The position numbers were made by a program, and so were the translations under genes. Below, piece by piece: positions 20,601 through 30,284 of a DNA stretch of 55,731 bases. Position 1 is the first letter of the stretch; each line of letters begins with the position of its first letter. This stretch comes from Bacteroidales bacterium. Its GTDB lineage: Bacteria > Bacteroidota > Bacteroidia > Bacteroidales > WCHB1-69. Where the stretch lies: contig JAFPXF010000072.1 of the NCBI GenBank assembly GCA_017394765.1, positions 1 through 55,731 of the forward strand, given 5' to 3'. Below the pieces are notes generated by a model that was given only the letters and a program-made list of their open reading frames with translations, did not search any database and was not told the DNA's origin.

Positions 20601-23600
20601 ACCATAGTTGTCAGTGATGGTGAGGTACTCGGAAATCATCGTGCCACTCGTAATCTCATTGGCTTCGAAGGTCACATGGTTCGTGTTGGAGGTCTTGGCA
20701 CCGCTCCATGCGTAAGAAGCGATACCGGCATCGGAAGAAGCATCAGAGTAGATAGTGATAGCTTCGTTAGCACAGTTGGAAACAGGAGAAATCACGTGTT
20801 CACCATTACTATAATTCGTGGTGAAGTCGTTTTCAGGCAGCGGATCAACCTTGACCTTGGCCTGGGCAAAAGCTTCACATCCAGTATAGACGCTCTTGGC
20901 TGTCACCTTGTAGATGCGCTCTCCCGCAACGGAGGTCTCCACTGTGACGTTGCTGGTATAGACAGCAGGAGTAACATCCCAAGTATAGGTGAATGCATCG
21001 TTCGGATAGACAGAAGTAGCAGAACCGGTCAGGGAACCTTCCGTCTTGAGGCAGAAGTGATATGCTTCGTCATTGCCACTGTAGTTATTCGTGCCAGTAG
21101 CCGTGATAGAAACAGTGGGAGTGTTGACATTGCTGCTCACAACCTCTGGATCGTCTTCTTGCGTACAACCAGAAACGATATCCTCAACCACAACATCGTA
21201 TTGACCATGCATCAAGTTGTTGAAGGTATAGCTCGTGGCTGTGGTGGTAGCAGTTAATGTCTGTTGACCAAAGGTGATTTGATATCTGTAATTGGCCTCA
21301 GGATTCTGGTTGCCAGACACCGTAATCGTGATGGAACCGTTCGGGTTGTTCTGGTCGCAGTTGGTGTTATCAGTAGTCGTGGTGGCGATAGTGAAGTTGT
21401 ACAGGTCATTATCAACGGAAACTTCCTCGAAGTATTCACAACCTGTCGTCAAATCAATCACATTGATTCCATAAGTACCGCCGCCCAAGTTCGTGAACTT
21501 GTTGCCTTCCTGCCAAGCAGAACCATCAATGCTGTATCTGAAGTTACGGTTGACATCGTTGCTGTGGTTATCAGAAACAACCACTTCAATGGTGCCATTG
21601 TATCTGTCAGGATCACAATGATGATTGTTGTTGACATTGAAAGTAGCAGTGAAGCCAGAGATATCACCAACCGTAACGGTCACATCTTGTTGTGCTGCGC
21701 AATTGTTGCTGGAGACAGCACTGATCGTATAGGTGCCAGGAGCCAAACCCGTGGCTTCGTTACCCGTGATGGCATTGCCGTCCACATAATAGGTGACAGA
21801 CGTGTAATTCGGATTCGTCTGTGCATCCTGAATCGTGATGGTACCATCGTACTGGGTTTGGTCACAATAAATGTTCGGAGTAGAGGTGGCGCTGATCACC
21901 GGATAGGTGAAGTTGTCTTCCACCGTAATATCACGCCAGAATTCGCACTCAGGATTTGAAGTGTAAGCAACCACAGCGTAGTCACCAGCAGGAAGGTTCT
22001 CGAAGCTGCTCAAATATGCATACTCCCAACCCCACTTAAACAACTTGCAAGGTGTTTGATTAGAGGTGTATGTAGCAAAGCGAGGAGCAGAATTATTGAA
22101 TTGGAGCTTACGAGTGGGCTCAGCTGCATTTGTAATGGTCAAGTTACCATTGCTGATGGATAATTGCCACCAATAACTTTCGTTGGGAGCAGTTGATAAT
22201 GCCTTCAGAGTATTGTTTGAGCCAGAGTAGCCAAAGTAGCCGACACCTTCTTGATAGATGGTATATTTGTCTTCATTGGCAGCTCCTTCTACTTTTCTAA
22301 TCACGACTTCCGCGTCCTCGGTAGTGGAATTATAGGCAATAGCATTGCCGGAAACATAGCTGGTAACATTGTCGTACAAGCCATATCCATTTCCAGATGT
22401 AACGCCGTGCAGGGCGACAGTATTGCCATTCTCGGCACCGGAAGTGGGCTGACTCACTAACAAGTAATAACCGCTCCAGTCTGTCTGATTCTCGGTAACA
22501 AGCGTGTATTGGTTTGTGCCCCAATTATCTGTATTCACCAACTTATAGGTCACGCCGTCGGCAGTGGCAGGATTCATGGTGATGGCACCCGTCGGGGTTC
22601 CGGAACAATTCACATTCGGGGTGGAGGAGACGGTGAACTCAAAGTCTTCCTTCACTCTGATCGTCACAGCGTTGCTGACAGAGAAGTCGAACGTCGGGTT
22701 GGAAACATTGGTAGCCGTTGTAGAGGTACAACCGTGGTTGTCTGTGACAACAATCGTGAACACATAGTCACCAGCCACATCACTAAAGAAGTTAATGGTG
22801 CTCTGATCAAATTGATATCCCATATATTCACTACCATTAATGTACCAAGTCCAAGAAGCGTAGTTGTCCGGATTGAGAAGCTGCACCGGAGCACCATAGC
22901 CACCTCTGGGCATTTCGACCATGCGGCAAATGGCGTCATCGTTCTTGATTTCAGGAACCGGGATCGGATAGACTGTCACAGGATAGAAAGCGGTGTCTCT
23001 GCCGCATTCGTTTTCAGCAATGTACAGAATATTTTGACCATTCATGCTCATATTGGCAGCAGTGTTCCAGTCGAAAGCTGCACCATTGTAGTACCAACCC
23101 GTTGTGGACAATAACGGGGAACCGTTTCTCACCACTTCGGGATCAGCGGGCTTGGTGAAGGTTGCGCCTTCGCAAGCGGCAACAGTGGGAACAGGAGCAG
23201 GAGCGGTGACAATCGGTTTGCCAACCACCTTGATGAAGACAGTCAGAGTCTTGTCAGCGGGCTTCGGAAGATCCGTGTAGCTGCTGGTAGCAATCAAGGT
23301 ATAGGTCGTGCCATTGGTGTCAAGCTCTGTCGGAGTACCGATAATGTCTCTGTCGGGAGAATTAGGATCGGGTTGATCCAAAGAGAGACCGGCAATCAAT
23401 GCAGGATGAATTTCAGCAATATAACCGTTCGTAACATCGAAGTGGATCGGATCCATCGGCGTGTTGACGCAAAGCACTCTGTCGGAAGGAGGAGTCACCG
23501 TGAAGTAAAGGGTGTCTCTCACTTCGATTCTCACAGTGTCAGATTTGGGCTTGCAGAGACCGTTGGCATCGATGGCAATCTTGTAGAAACCAGCGGCAGT

Positions 23601-26600
23601 CGGTTTGCCCGTGATCTTGTTGTTGGAGAGTGTCAAACCGGCAGGCAGAGCAGAGACTGCGAGCGTAGAATAGGTGTTGGTGATCTGAACATCGGCAATA
23701 GCATCGCCAAGGAGAATGACTTGCTCCTTGTTCGTCACTGTGAGGGTAACGGTATCGTTCACCGTAACAGTAGCCGTATCCACGGTCACATCACCGCACA
23801 TATTGGAGGCAACAGCTCTGAAGGCATATTGACCCACAGCGTCCGGAGTGAAGTGATAAATGGAGCCAGAGATGCTGTTCCAAGTGCCGTTCGGCAACTC
23901 GCGGTATTGAGTGGTGAACGTCTTAGATCCAGCGGTATTCCACACAACATCCGTGGAAGAAGGAAGTGACATATTGTAGGTGTTGCCAAGACAAATGGTG
24001 CCATCTTGCATTTTCTTCTTGTTATTCGGCAGATACGGTTTGTCGTTGACTCTCAGGGTATAGACAGGAGAGAATACTGTGTCGCAATTATTGGCGGCGA
24101 AAGCATAGATCTTGCTGCCGTTCATGGCGTATGTCAGAGTAGTGTGGATATCGAATGCGACACCGTAAGGAGCAGACTTGAAGTTAGCCTTGGTCGGAGC
24201 GGTGAAAGAAGCGGCATTGTTAGCAGGAATCATGATCCAACCAGCCTCAGTGGCATTGGCCTGAGTATAACCCAGACCTGCAACCATGAGAGTATTGCCG
24301 GCGCAATGATAAGCTCCGAGTTCATTAGGACTAATGGTCACCGCAAGGCTCGGGGAGACTCTCAGGGTGATGTTGTAGGTCACCGTGCTGTCGCAACCGT
24401 TGGCAGCCGTAAGGTTCACAACCTTGGTGAAGGTGTGGGAGGCGTTGTCAGCATAACGGAACCACTGACCGTGGATTTGCACGCTGTCGCACTCGTTGAC
24501 CGTAACCGTATTTGTGAAGATCGGCTTGGAGTGGATGCGGACACTGTTGTCGCTGGAACAACCGTTGACATCGACCACATGCACATTGTATTGGTTGGTC
24601 GTGCCGGCAGGAATCTCGTTGGCGGCAATTGTGAAGGAAGCCGTATTGGCGGTCTTGGCACCCGTCCACTCGATAGTAGCAATAGGATAAGGAGAAGGAT
24701 TGGTGTTCACAGCAACCGTAGTGGTCGCTTTGTTCACACAAATTTCATAAGGATCAGTGCCGGTCCAAGGTGTGCCATCAATAGTGATGACGGCATTCGG
24801 ATTAGGATCCACAATAATACGGACATTGGTGTAATTGGAACATTGCGTACGCGTACTGGTCACAGACAACAAATAGATACATGTGTCAATATTGGTGTTC
24901 GGGAGTGTGAAGGAAGGCGTGTTGTCAAGATACGGGACGTAGTTGATGAAGCTGTTCGGATCAATCACGTAATCGCCGCAAGCTCTGCGCCAGTCAAATT
25001 CAAACTCGTCATTGGGATATGCGGAGGTAGCAGAACCAACCAAAGTGGCAGGATTGTTCAAGCAGAAGTGCAGGGCAATCTCATCGGTGCTGTTGTTCAT
25101 TCCAGTGACCGTAATAACAGGATTCGGCAAATAGATATTGTCTGTAGCGACAACGACAGGCTTGTTGTAGTCGCAGTTACGATCCACGTCCGTCACGACA
25201 ACCGTGTAGCTACCACCACCGAGTCCGTTGAAGACAGGGCTGGTTTGGTTGAGGATGCTCACCGGAGTTCCATTCTCCGTGGTTCCAATCAAGCTATAGG
25301 AGAGATTTGCAGTTCCAGGAATGTTGGTAACAATGTTGCTCACCGTAACGCTACCATCATACATGGCAGGGTTACACTGGGTGTTAGCCACAGGAGTTGC
25401 ATCGAAAGTGAGGTCGTAATGCACCTTTTCAATCTCGACATTTTTGTTGAACTCACAGTTCGTGGTCAGATCAATCACATAAACTTGATAGCTCTGATCA
25501 TTAAGGCCTGTGAACACATTGCTTGTCTGATAGTTTCCGTCTCCCAATTTGTAGTTGAAGGACGGATTGGCATTGCTGCAATTGTCAACAACAACCGTCA
25601 GAGAACCATTGGAAGTGTTGTCACACATGGTGTTGGGAACAGTCGTTGCATGGAAGGTAAGCGTCTCGGGATTTTCTTCCACCGTGACTGAATTCTGAGC
25701 CTCACAACCAGAAACAAGGTTTTTCACCGTATAAACGTGTGAACCTTTGGCAATGTTCGTGAAAACACTGTTGGTCACAAATTGTCCATTGTCAAGTTTA
25801 TAGACCCAATTCGGGTTGGCAAGGGTAGAGGTGGCGGTCAAGGTGATAGTACCGTCGGCAAGTTGCAGGTCACAAGTGTGGTCAGGCGTGGTGCTCGGGG
25901 TAACCGTGACTACGTCAAGAACTCTGTTCACAGTAACTCTCCCTTCATAAGAACATCCTGTATTCTGGTCAAAAACAGTGACATCGTAGTTACCGTCGCC
26001 AAGGTTGCCAAGGGTCGGGTTGGTGGTTTCAACCGGACTCATGCCAAGACCCTCGTATGTGTAGGTGTAATGGTTGCCAACAGGACTTGTCACGGTGATG
26101 GTACCGTTGCCCGGATGGTTGGCCGTAACCTCACAATAGTTGTTGGGCGTCGTGGTGATGGTGGCCGTGAAATTGGTCTGGTCATCGACGACAACCGTTG
26201 CTTGGTTGGAGGAGCAGTGGAGGTCAGTAACAGCAAACACCGTGTAGTCGCCATGCATCAGATGTTCGATCGGAGAAGAAGTATATTCAGCGCCGTTCAC
26301 ATAGTAGGTCAAACTGTTGTAGTTCTTGACCGTCTGGATGTCGGTCACCGTAATGGTTCCATCAAACTCGGCCTCGCGGCAGAAATGGTTCGGGGTAGAA
26401 GTGAGTTGGATATTAGGATAGGTGTAGTCCGTACCAACAGTTGTTTCTTTATTATAGACACAATTGTTGCCATTGACAGTAGCCACAACCTTGTATTGTC
26501 CAGCAGCGAGACCCGTGAAGGTGCTGCCCAAGGAAGTAGTGCCTTGGAAAAGTTCGAAAGTGGCACCGGAATTCGGAGTGATGTCGATAGAACCGTTGTT

Positions 26601-29600
26601 GATATCGGCGGAGCAATCCGTGTCAGGATGCGGAGTCAAGGCAAAGTTGAACTTAGGATAAATCGTAATGTCGATGTCATCATTAGCCGTGCAGCCGTTG
26701 GCGTCGGTCACGACCACAGAGTGGTGCGTCTCGCTGGCCGCCGGGGTGATGGTGTAAGCCTGCACATTGGTATTGTTCTTGTTGTCCCACTTGTAGGTAT
26801 AAGGAGCCGTGCCGCGGGTAACATTGGCAGTCAGCGTAACAGGGCTCTCCTCGCAGATGGCATTATTGTTAGCCGTAACTTCGACTTCCATCGGTCTCGG
26901 GAAGCAAACCTTGATGGTCTTCGTGGTGGCCGGGCCGCAAGGAGTGCTGACAGTGATGACAACGTCGGTGTTCTCCGTCAGGAGCGTTCCGGCAACAGGA
27001 TTCTGGGTGATAGTGATGTCACTGCCACTCCAGCAGTTGTCAGTAGCTGTAACTTTGCCGTTGGTGGCATAGTTGGGAACAGCGATCTTACATCCTGCAA
27101 CCACAGGAACGGTGTCGGTAACGTCTTCAACCGTGACAACAGGAGCCTCGGTGTCTTCAGCACGGACCGTGTAGGTGGCGGTGGCGGCGCAGTTCTTGGC
27201 GTTCTTCACAGTCACTTTAGCCGTGTAATCCTTTGTACAATTGTTGCGGGTGACATTGATCTGGCTGTTAGCATTGCTGCCAGTAGCGTCTTGGCTCCAA
27301 GTGTATGTCAAAGTCGGATCGTCAATGTTGGACGTGGCCTGGGCCAAAACTTTGTAGTTTCCGAAATTCGGGCAAACCACAACAGGAGCAGCGTGCGGGT
27401 AGTCATTGTTGTTGGTAGCCTCAACGATCTCAACGGTCGGCTGGGCATAGAAGGTGACAACATCGGTGGTGTCATAAGCCTTACAACCGTACTTGTCGGT
27501 AACTGTCAAGGCAAATTTGGCTTGGGTGGTGACAGGACCTCTGTTCACAGCCCAAACAGTGTCGGCATGGCCGGAAATAGCGACCGTATGAGCGGCATTG
27601 TTCGGGGTAGTGAGATCAATCTTCTCCCAATCGAAAGTGAAAGGATAGTAACCAGCCCAGATGTGGTCGGGATCGAACACGACAACAATGGTGTCGGTAT
27701 TACAAACTTCCTTGCTCAAATTATAAGAGAAAGGTTCAGGACGGATGATGAATTTCTCGAAATCGACGAGCCAGAAAGCTCTGAACTTTTGGGTAGCGTT
27801 GCCGCACTCGTCGGTCACGCGAGCGTAAACATCAACTTGAGCAGATGCATGGAAAATATCCAAGTTGCCATCGGCGACAACATCGGTATTGCCCACGAAG
27901 AACTCAATGTTATCATCTGACACGGTCGTGTTGCAGGTGCTCCATGTGAAGTTGTTCTTGAAATAGGTCAGGAGTTCTGCGCGGGTCGGCATCTTGGCGG
28001 TACAATTATTATGCTCGATGTCACGCACAGCAGGAATCTCAACAGGAGTTCCGGTGATGGTGGGGACAACCTTATTATTAATAGTAACCACCTGGCTGAT
28101 GGTGTTGGAAACATTGCCGCACTCGTCGGTCACATAGTAGCTTCTGGTCACAATGAGTTTACAAGGAGCTTGGCTCTCGTCCACAGAAGCGGAGTAGTGA
28201 ATGGATGCGAGGTTGCTGCAGACATTCTGGGTGGGATTGATGGGGCCATTGGCTCTCACGTCAGCAAGTGTGAAGGGAGCTGCCATGGACATCGTGTCGC
28301 AGCCGGCGTTCAGAGTGACCGTAGCAGGAGCGGTACCCCAAGCAATCCGGATCGGTTGCGGGTTCTGACCCGTCACGGAGAAGGTGTAGGTGATGGTGTT
28401 CGTACAACCCATAGGCGTGGTGGCGGTAGCCGTCAGCACGTATGTGTCGGTAACATCACAAGCGGGAGCCGTAACGTTGATGTTCTTGGTCGTGGCATAG
28501 TTGGCGCCGTTCTTCTTCCACTGGTAAGTCCATGTCAAGTCATCAGCAGAGAAGGTGTTGGCTGAGATGTTGGTGCAGGTCACAGTGGGATTCACCGAGA
28601 ACGTGGAACGCGGACATTTCACAAAGTCTTCGCGATTCTGAACAGAGAGTTCCGGATAAGCGTAGAAATGCAACGTCACTGTCACAGAACCCACAGAGTA
28701 GGTAGAGGAGGAGGTGGCGTAAGCGTATGCCGTGAACGTCACGTTCTTGTTGATGTTGGTGGCCTTGTAGGGGGTCAGGTCAACAGTCTTGGAGAAGGCA
28801 ACCGTCTCTGTGCCGTTTTCATCAAACCAGTGAATCTCGTCGGCACACTCGTTGCCTTCCGGGTTGTTCAGCTTGGCCTTGATCACCTGGCTCGTTTCGG
28901 TACCGTTGATACAGAAGCTGTATTCGGCATTCGTGTTGTCAAGTTCCGGCGGGAAGATATCGTTCACCGTGATGGTCAGCGTATCGATCGGGCCAGCGCA
29001 CTCAATGGTGTCATAGTCGTTGCCGTAAAAATTGACTTGATATATATTATAGGTAAAGGTTGCGGCGGCAGCCGTGCTGGGAGCCGTGGGGTTTTGGGTC
29101 CACGCGGATTCAGCAGCGCCATTCGCTTTCCAGTAAATCTCATATCTGATAAAATTCTGCGCATCGATGTTGACGGGCGGGGCGAGGGATTTCATCGCGT
29201 TCACGTCGAAGGCTTCGTTGCGGCAGAGCGTGGTGTCATGTCCCACGATGGCGGGTTTCACTCTGTTCTCGAAAGTGATGTAGTGGATGGAGTCAACTTC
29301 TTCGCCATTGCAGCCCGGTTTGGTGAAAACAACCGTGTAGGTTCCAGGAACAGTATAGTAGGCGGGAGGGATACCGATCCACATGCCGTCGCCGTCGCAA
29401 AGCAGTTTGGTGTATTCTTTCTCAGAGGGGTTCACGATGGAGTCTTGGGCGAGGATGCCACCGCAGCGGCTTTGGTTACCACCAATGTTGCCGGTTTGTG
29501 TTCCATCATGCCAAATGACAAATTCAGTACCACCCACGCGCTCGCGCAGGGTCAGGACGATAGAGTATTCGCCAGCTTGTTTCCAGCGGAAGCCGATACG

Positions 29601-30284
29601 GGTTTCAGCGTTCTCAAAGAAATAGAGATTGAAGAAGTCTAAGTTGTATCCATTGGAGATCTGCACCATGCCGGCAGCGTCGAAATCAGGAAAACCATCG
29701 GGTGCAATGCCCGGATCATCTTTCACAGCACCAGGGTAGCCGCCGAGGCAGCCATTGGGAACTTCATGGGATTGGCCAGGGCCAGTCACAAGGCCACCCA
29801 ACCATTTGAGGCGACCGTTGTTGAGCAGTACAGAGTCGTTGTTGTTCATCTGGGTGTATTTCGTGTAGATGAACATGTCAACATAATTGCTGATCTCAGC
29901 ATCATTCAACAGTGTTCCGTTGTAGTACATTTTCCACTCCAACGAAACCCGCGTGTTGCCGGGAAGGTTGCAATTGTTGAAAAACTTGACTCGATACCAA
30001 TCGGTCTTGTCACCAATCCACTGGATGGTGGAGGCGATGTTGATCGGAATCAAGTTGACGGTCTCAACAGGTTTGAGCTTGTTGGCCATCAGCATGTCCA
30101 CACCGGAGCCGGGCAAATGCGCCACTCCCGATGCGTCAACGCCAATGTTCGATACGTCATGCAACGTATCCGGATTCATACTCTCCAGCCAAAAGCAACA
30201 GTCTGTCGCCGTTTGTGCTTTGGCAGTGAACGCTGCCATTAAAAGCAACATGCTCAGAAAGCAAATAGATAAAACTTTTTTCAT
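17688..30284 (-). CDS. Giant T9SS-exported SprB-repeat/Ig-like adhesin C (4198 aa)
   Basis: Signal peptide MKKVLSICFLSMLLLMAAFTAKA (1-23), then a globular N-terminal region to about residue 330. HYR/PKD/Ig-like domains follow (for example WYVTDECGN-type and VTDANGCTANDDIDI motifs). Two large similar blocks come next, about 1211-2547 and 2548-3875. Each starts with a run of SprB-like repeats (TPNxxCxxxxxDGTITVT...GLxxGxYxVxVxDxxxxC), then Ig-like domains sharing HFCL...YPNDxF, NGCDSxVTYNITL, LTYAMNGxxIYA and MNGQxLxY. A foreign-looking domain interrupts the first SprB repeat of block 2 (22012-22530). The last 80 residues are a T9SS type A sorting domain (MVVYPNPATTQVNARI, LTPGVYFMYV, KKFVITK). 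The family resembles SprB-type gliding or biofilm adhesins; the actual role is inferred. It is compositionally less GC-rich than A and B and is not their paralogue. Confidence 0.92.
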   Translation of the reverse strand: MKKVLSICFLSMLLLMAAFTAKAQTATDCCFWLESMNPDTLHDVSNIGVDASGVAHLPGSGVDMLMANKLKPVETVNLIPINIASTIQWIGDKTDWYRVKFFNNCNLPGNTRVSLEWKMYYNGTLLNDAEISNYVDMFIYTKYTQMNNNDSVLLNNGRLKWLGGLVTGPGQSHEVPNGCLGGYPGAVKDDPGIAPDGFPDFDAAGMVQISNGYNLDFFNLYFFENAETRIGFRWKQAGEYSIVLTLRERVGGTEFVIWHDGTQTGNIGGNQSRCGGILAQDSIVNPSEKEYTKLLCDGDGMWIGIPPAYYTVPGTYTVVFTKPGCNGEEVDSIHYITFENRVKPAIVGHDTTLCRNEAFDVNAMKSLAPPVNIDAQNFIRYEIYWKANGAAESAWTQNPTAPSTAAAATFTYNIYQVNFYGNDYDTIECAGPIDTLTITVNDIFPPELDNTNAEYSFCINGTETSQVIKAKLNNPEGNECADEIHWFDENGTETVAFSKTVDLTPYKATNINKNVTFTAYAYATSSSTYSVGSVTVTLHFYAYPELSVQNREDFVKCPRSTFSVNPTVTCTNISANTFSADDLTWTYQWKKNGANYATTKNINVTAPACDVTDTYVLTATATTPMGCTNTITYTFSVTGQNPQPIRIAWGTAPATVTLNAGCDTMSMAAPFTLADVRANGPINPTQNVCSNLASIHYSASVDESQAPCKLIVTRSYYVTDECGNVSNTISQVVTINNKVVPTITGTPVEIPAVRDIEHNNCTAKMPTRAELLTYFKNNFTWSTCNTTVSDDNIEFFVGNTDVVADGNLDIFHASAQVDVYARVTDECGNATQKFRAFWLVDFEKFIIRPEPFSYNLSKEVCNTDTIVVVFDPDHIWAGYYPFTFDWEKIDLTTPNNAAHTVAISGHADTVWAVNRGPVTTQAKFALTVTDKYGCKAYDTTDVVTFYAQPTVEIVEATNNNDYPHAAPVVVCPNFGNYKVLAQATSNIDDPTLTYTWSQDATGSNANSQINVTRNNCTKDYTAKVTVKNAKNCAATATYTVRAEDTEAPVVTVEDVTDTVPVVAGCKIAVPNYATNGKVTATDNCWSGSDITITQNPVAGTLLTENTDVVITVSTPCGPATTKTIKVCFPRPMEVEVTANNNAICEESPVTLTANVTRGTAPYTYKWDNKNNTNVQAYTITPAASETHHSVVVTDANGCTANDDIDITIYPKFNFALTPHPDTDCSADINNGSIDITPNSGATFELFQGTTSLGSTFTGLAAGQYKVVATVNGNNCVYNKETTVGTDYTYPNIQLTSTPNHFCREAEFDGTITVTDIQTVKNYNSLTYYVNGAEYTSSPIEHLMHGDYTVFAVTDLHCSSNQATVVVDDQTNFTATITTTPNNYCEVTANHPGNGTITVTSPVGNHYTYTYEGLGMSPVETTNPTLGNLGDGNYDVTVFDQNTGCSYEGRVTVNRVLDVVTVTPSTTPDHTCDLQLADGTITLTATSTLANPNWVYKLDNGQFVTNSVFTNIAKGSHVYTVKNLVSGCEAQNSVTVEENPETLTFHATTVPNTMCDNTSNGSLTVVVDNCSNANPSFNYKLGDGNYQTSNVFTGLNDQSYQVYVIDLTTNCEFNKNVEIEKVHYDLTFDATPVANTQCNPAMYDGSVTVSNIVTNIPGTANLSYSLIGTTENGTPVSILNQTSPVFNGLGGGSYTVVVTDVDRNCDYNKPVVVATDNIYLPNPVITVTGMNNSTDEIALHFCLNNPATLVGSATSAYPNDEFEFDWRRACGDYVIDPNSFINYVPYLDNTPSFTLPNTNIDTCIYLLSVTSTRTQCSNYTNVRIIVDPNPNAVITIDGTPWTGTDPYEICVNKATTTVAVNTNPSPYPIATIEWTGAKTANTASFTIAANEIPAGTTNQYNVHVVDVNGCSSDNSVRIHSKPIFTNTVTVNECDSVQIHGQWFRYADNASHTFTKVVNLTAANGCDSTVTYNITLRVSPSLAVTISPNELGAYHCAGNTLMVAGLGYTQANATEAGWIMIPANNAASFTAPTKANFKSAPYGVAFDIHTTLTYAMNGSKIYAFAANNCDTVFSPVYTLRVNDKPYLPNNKKKMQDGTICLGNTYNMSLPSSTDVVWNTAGSKTFTTQYRELPNGTWNSISGSIYHFTPDAVGQYAFRAVASNMCGDVTVDTATVTVNDTVTLTVTNKEQVILLGDAIADVQITNTYSTLAVSALPAGLTLSNNKITGKPTAAGFYKIAIDANGLCKPKSDTVRIEVRDTLYFTVTPPSDRVLCVNTPMDPIHFDVTNGYIAEIHPALIAGLSLDQPDPNSPDRDIIGTPTELDTNGTTYTLIATSSYTDLPKPADKTLTVFIKVVGKPIVTAPAPVPTVAACEGATFTKPADPEVVRNGSPLLSTTGWYYNGAAFDWNTAANMSMNGQNILYIAENECGRDTAFYPVTVYPIPVPEIKNDDAICRMVEMPRGGYGAPVQLLNPDNYASWTWYINGSEYMGYQFDQSTINFFSDVAGDYVFTIVVTDNHGCTSTTATNVSNPTFDFSVSNAVTIRVKEDFEFTVSSTPNVNCSGTPTGAITMNPATADGVTYKLVNTDNWGTNQYTLVTENQTDWSGYYLLVSQPTSGAENGNTVALHGVTSGNGYGLYDNVTSYVSGNAIAYNSTTEDAEVVIRKVEGAANEDKYTIYQEGVGYFGYSGSNNTLKALSTAPNESYWWQLSISNGNLTITNAAEPTRKLQFNNSAPRFATYTSNQTPCKLFKWGWEYAYLSSFENLPAGDYAVVAYTSNPECEFWRDITVEDNFTYPVISATSTPNIYCDQTQYDGTITIQDAQTNPNYTSVTYYVDGNAITGNEATGLAPGTYTISAVSSNNCAAQQDVTVTVGDISGFTATFNVNNNHHCDPDRYNGTIEVVVSDNHSNDVNRNFRYSIDGSAWQEGNKFTNLGGGTYGINVIDLTTGCEYFEEVSVDNDLYNFTIATTTTDNTNCDQNNPNGSITITVSGNQNPEANYRYQITFGQQTLTATTTATSYTFNNLMHGQYDVVVEDIVSGCTQEDDPEVVSSNVNTPTVSITATGTNNYSGNDEAYHFCLKTEGSLTGSATSVYPNDAFTYTWDVTPAVYTSNVTVETSVAGERIYKVTAKSVYTGCEAFAQAKVKVDPLPENDFTTNYSNGEHVISPVSNCANEAITIYSDASSDAGIASYAWSGAKTSNTNHVTFEANEITSGTMISEYLTITDNYGCMKRDTIKINSLPISQVTVNQAVCDEFELEQTGRNKVYHHYFKYPAHPELEEGFDGNTYFIHKTFKDTLEAANGCDSIVTYNITLKPMPQLYVDVEWEEDPIYCVKDIISGISFTHEYAQDNGFGWVIVPGDVTAALVTDPHGYTIGGQPFDITTPLTYAMNGKQIYAYSYNSCDTLVSDLYRLAVGDTIKLTPDATRMTDVTVCLGETANVYMENGANVNFNQPYGIVGGSLWFKYYNVNTGSRNNLSEWTNGQELPVGVYRVYLDGENWCTHLFLDSCLVTVKDTVTLEVAPLTQTIILGQAITDVVSSSNYTITYPTTLPEGLSRTNNTISGSPVAAGTHTITISANGTNVCYPKTVNVTIIVRDTVKMTPPTVEREVCLGYAIEPINITLENGVLESGYTLPAGLSLSQTTTGTTTTITISGTPTTMNTSGYTFTLTGKSMYTNDPIPASKTTTVTIIVNDKPSFDNIVETSIQACKDQLFTPITVTNLKTNGEDLIAEQSGWFLGDDEWDWTTPATSEMNGQKLVYKATNNCGTTADTVTLVVLDIPEPEIISDTVICPDGIATLRVVNTQTGYTYQWYKDGVEISGATNAVYEFDASTVTPENDYHFTVVVTDENNCQSTTNINTTVDRRTFTLDDQLTVRVSDKPGFIFKHYSNTPIHQFNSSVDSAHTHFTWELNDQCDMYNGNRVFVTFDIYHNGVLIPNDSLPFYIAPEFSDVNNNMSSFSTSDWIQWLNWNNQVLSDYSYYKFSQAGQYYETNHYPASSMYNSETEKYDYLFLHFLNHRPVTKTINRFLRPGEYTFHYKLYNLNTQYNDEESWLYIGDDGATHVIGGTNSLTHASWDVTMLNEDKLVINVSSNMAGETEDITETTGIEDVVVAEETAASMVVYPNPATTQVNARINGVNGETAIRIVNIAGQVVAQDNVVIDVPEYIYRREVSNLTPGVYFMYVEGQNATLNKKFVITK
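22012..22530 (-). other. Domain inserted inside a SprB-like repeat of adhesin C
   Basis: Residues about 2585-2758 (from NQYTLVTENQTDWSGYYLLV to ATYTSNQTPCKLFKW) do not fit the SprB repeat. The flanks GVTYKLVN and SSFENLPAGDYAVVAY join to a normal repeat if the segment is removed. The segment resembles the small beta-rich domain of gut bacterial secreted proteins with the pattern W-S-G-x-Y-L-(I/L)-V followed by KYxGxSGSxNxL, recalled from family knowledge and not searched. The reading frame is intact across both junctions. Confidence 0.7.

Noticed and set aside
18390..28565. Plus-strand open frames opposite adhesin C (for example 18390-21257, 24006-25691, 25782-27920)
   Set aside because: Antisense shadows; composition follows reverse-complemented Thr/Val/Asn codons of the adhesin, with no recognisable fold.
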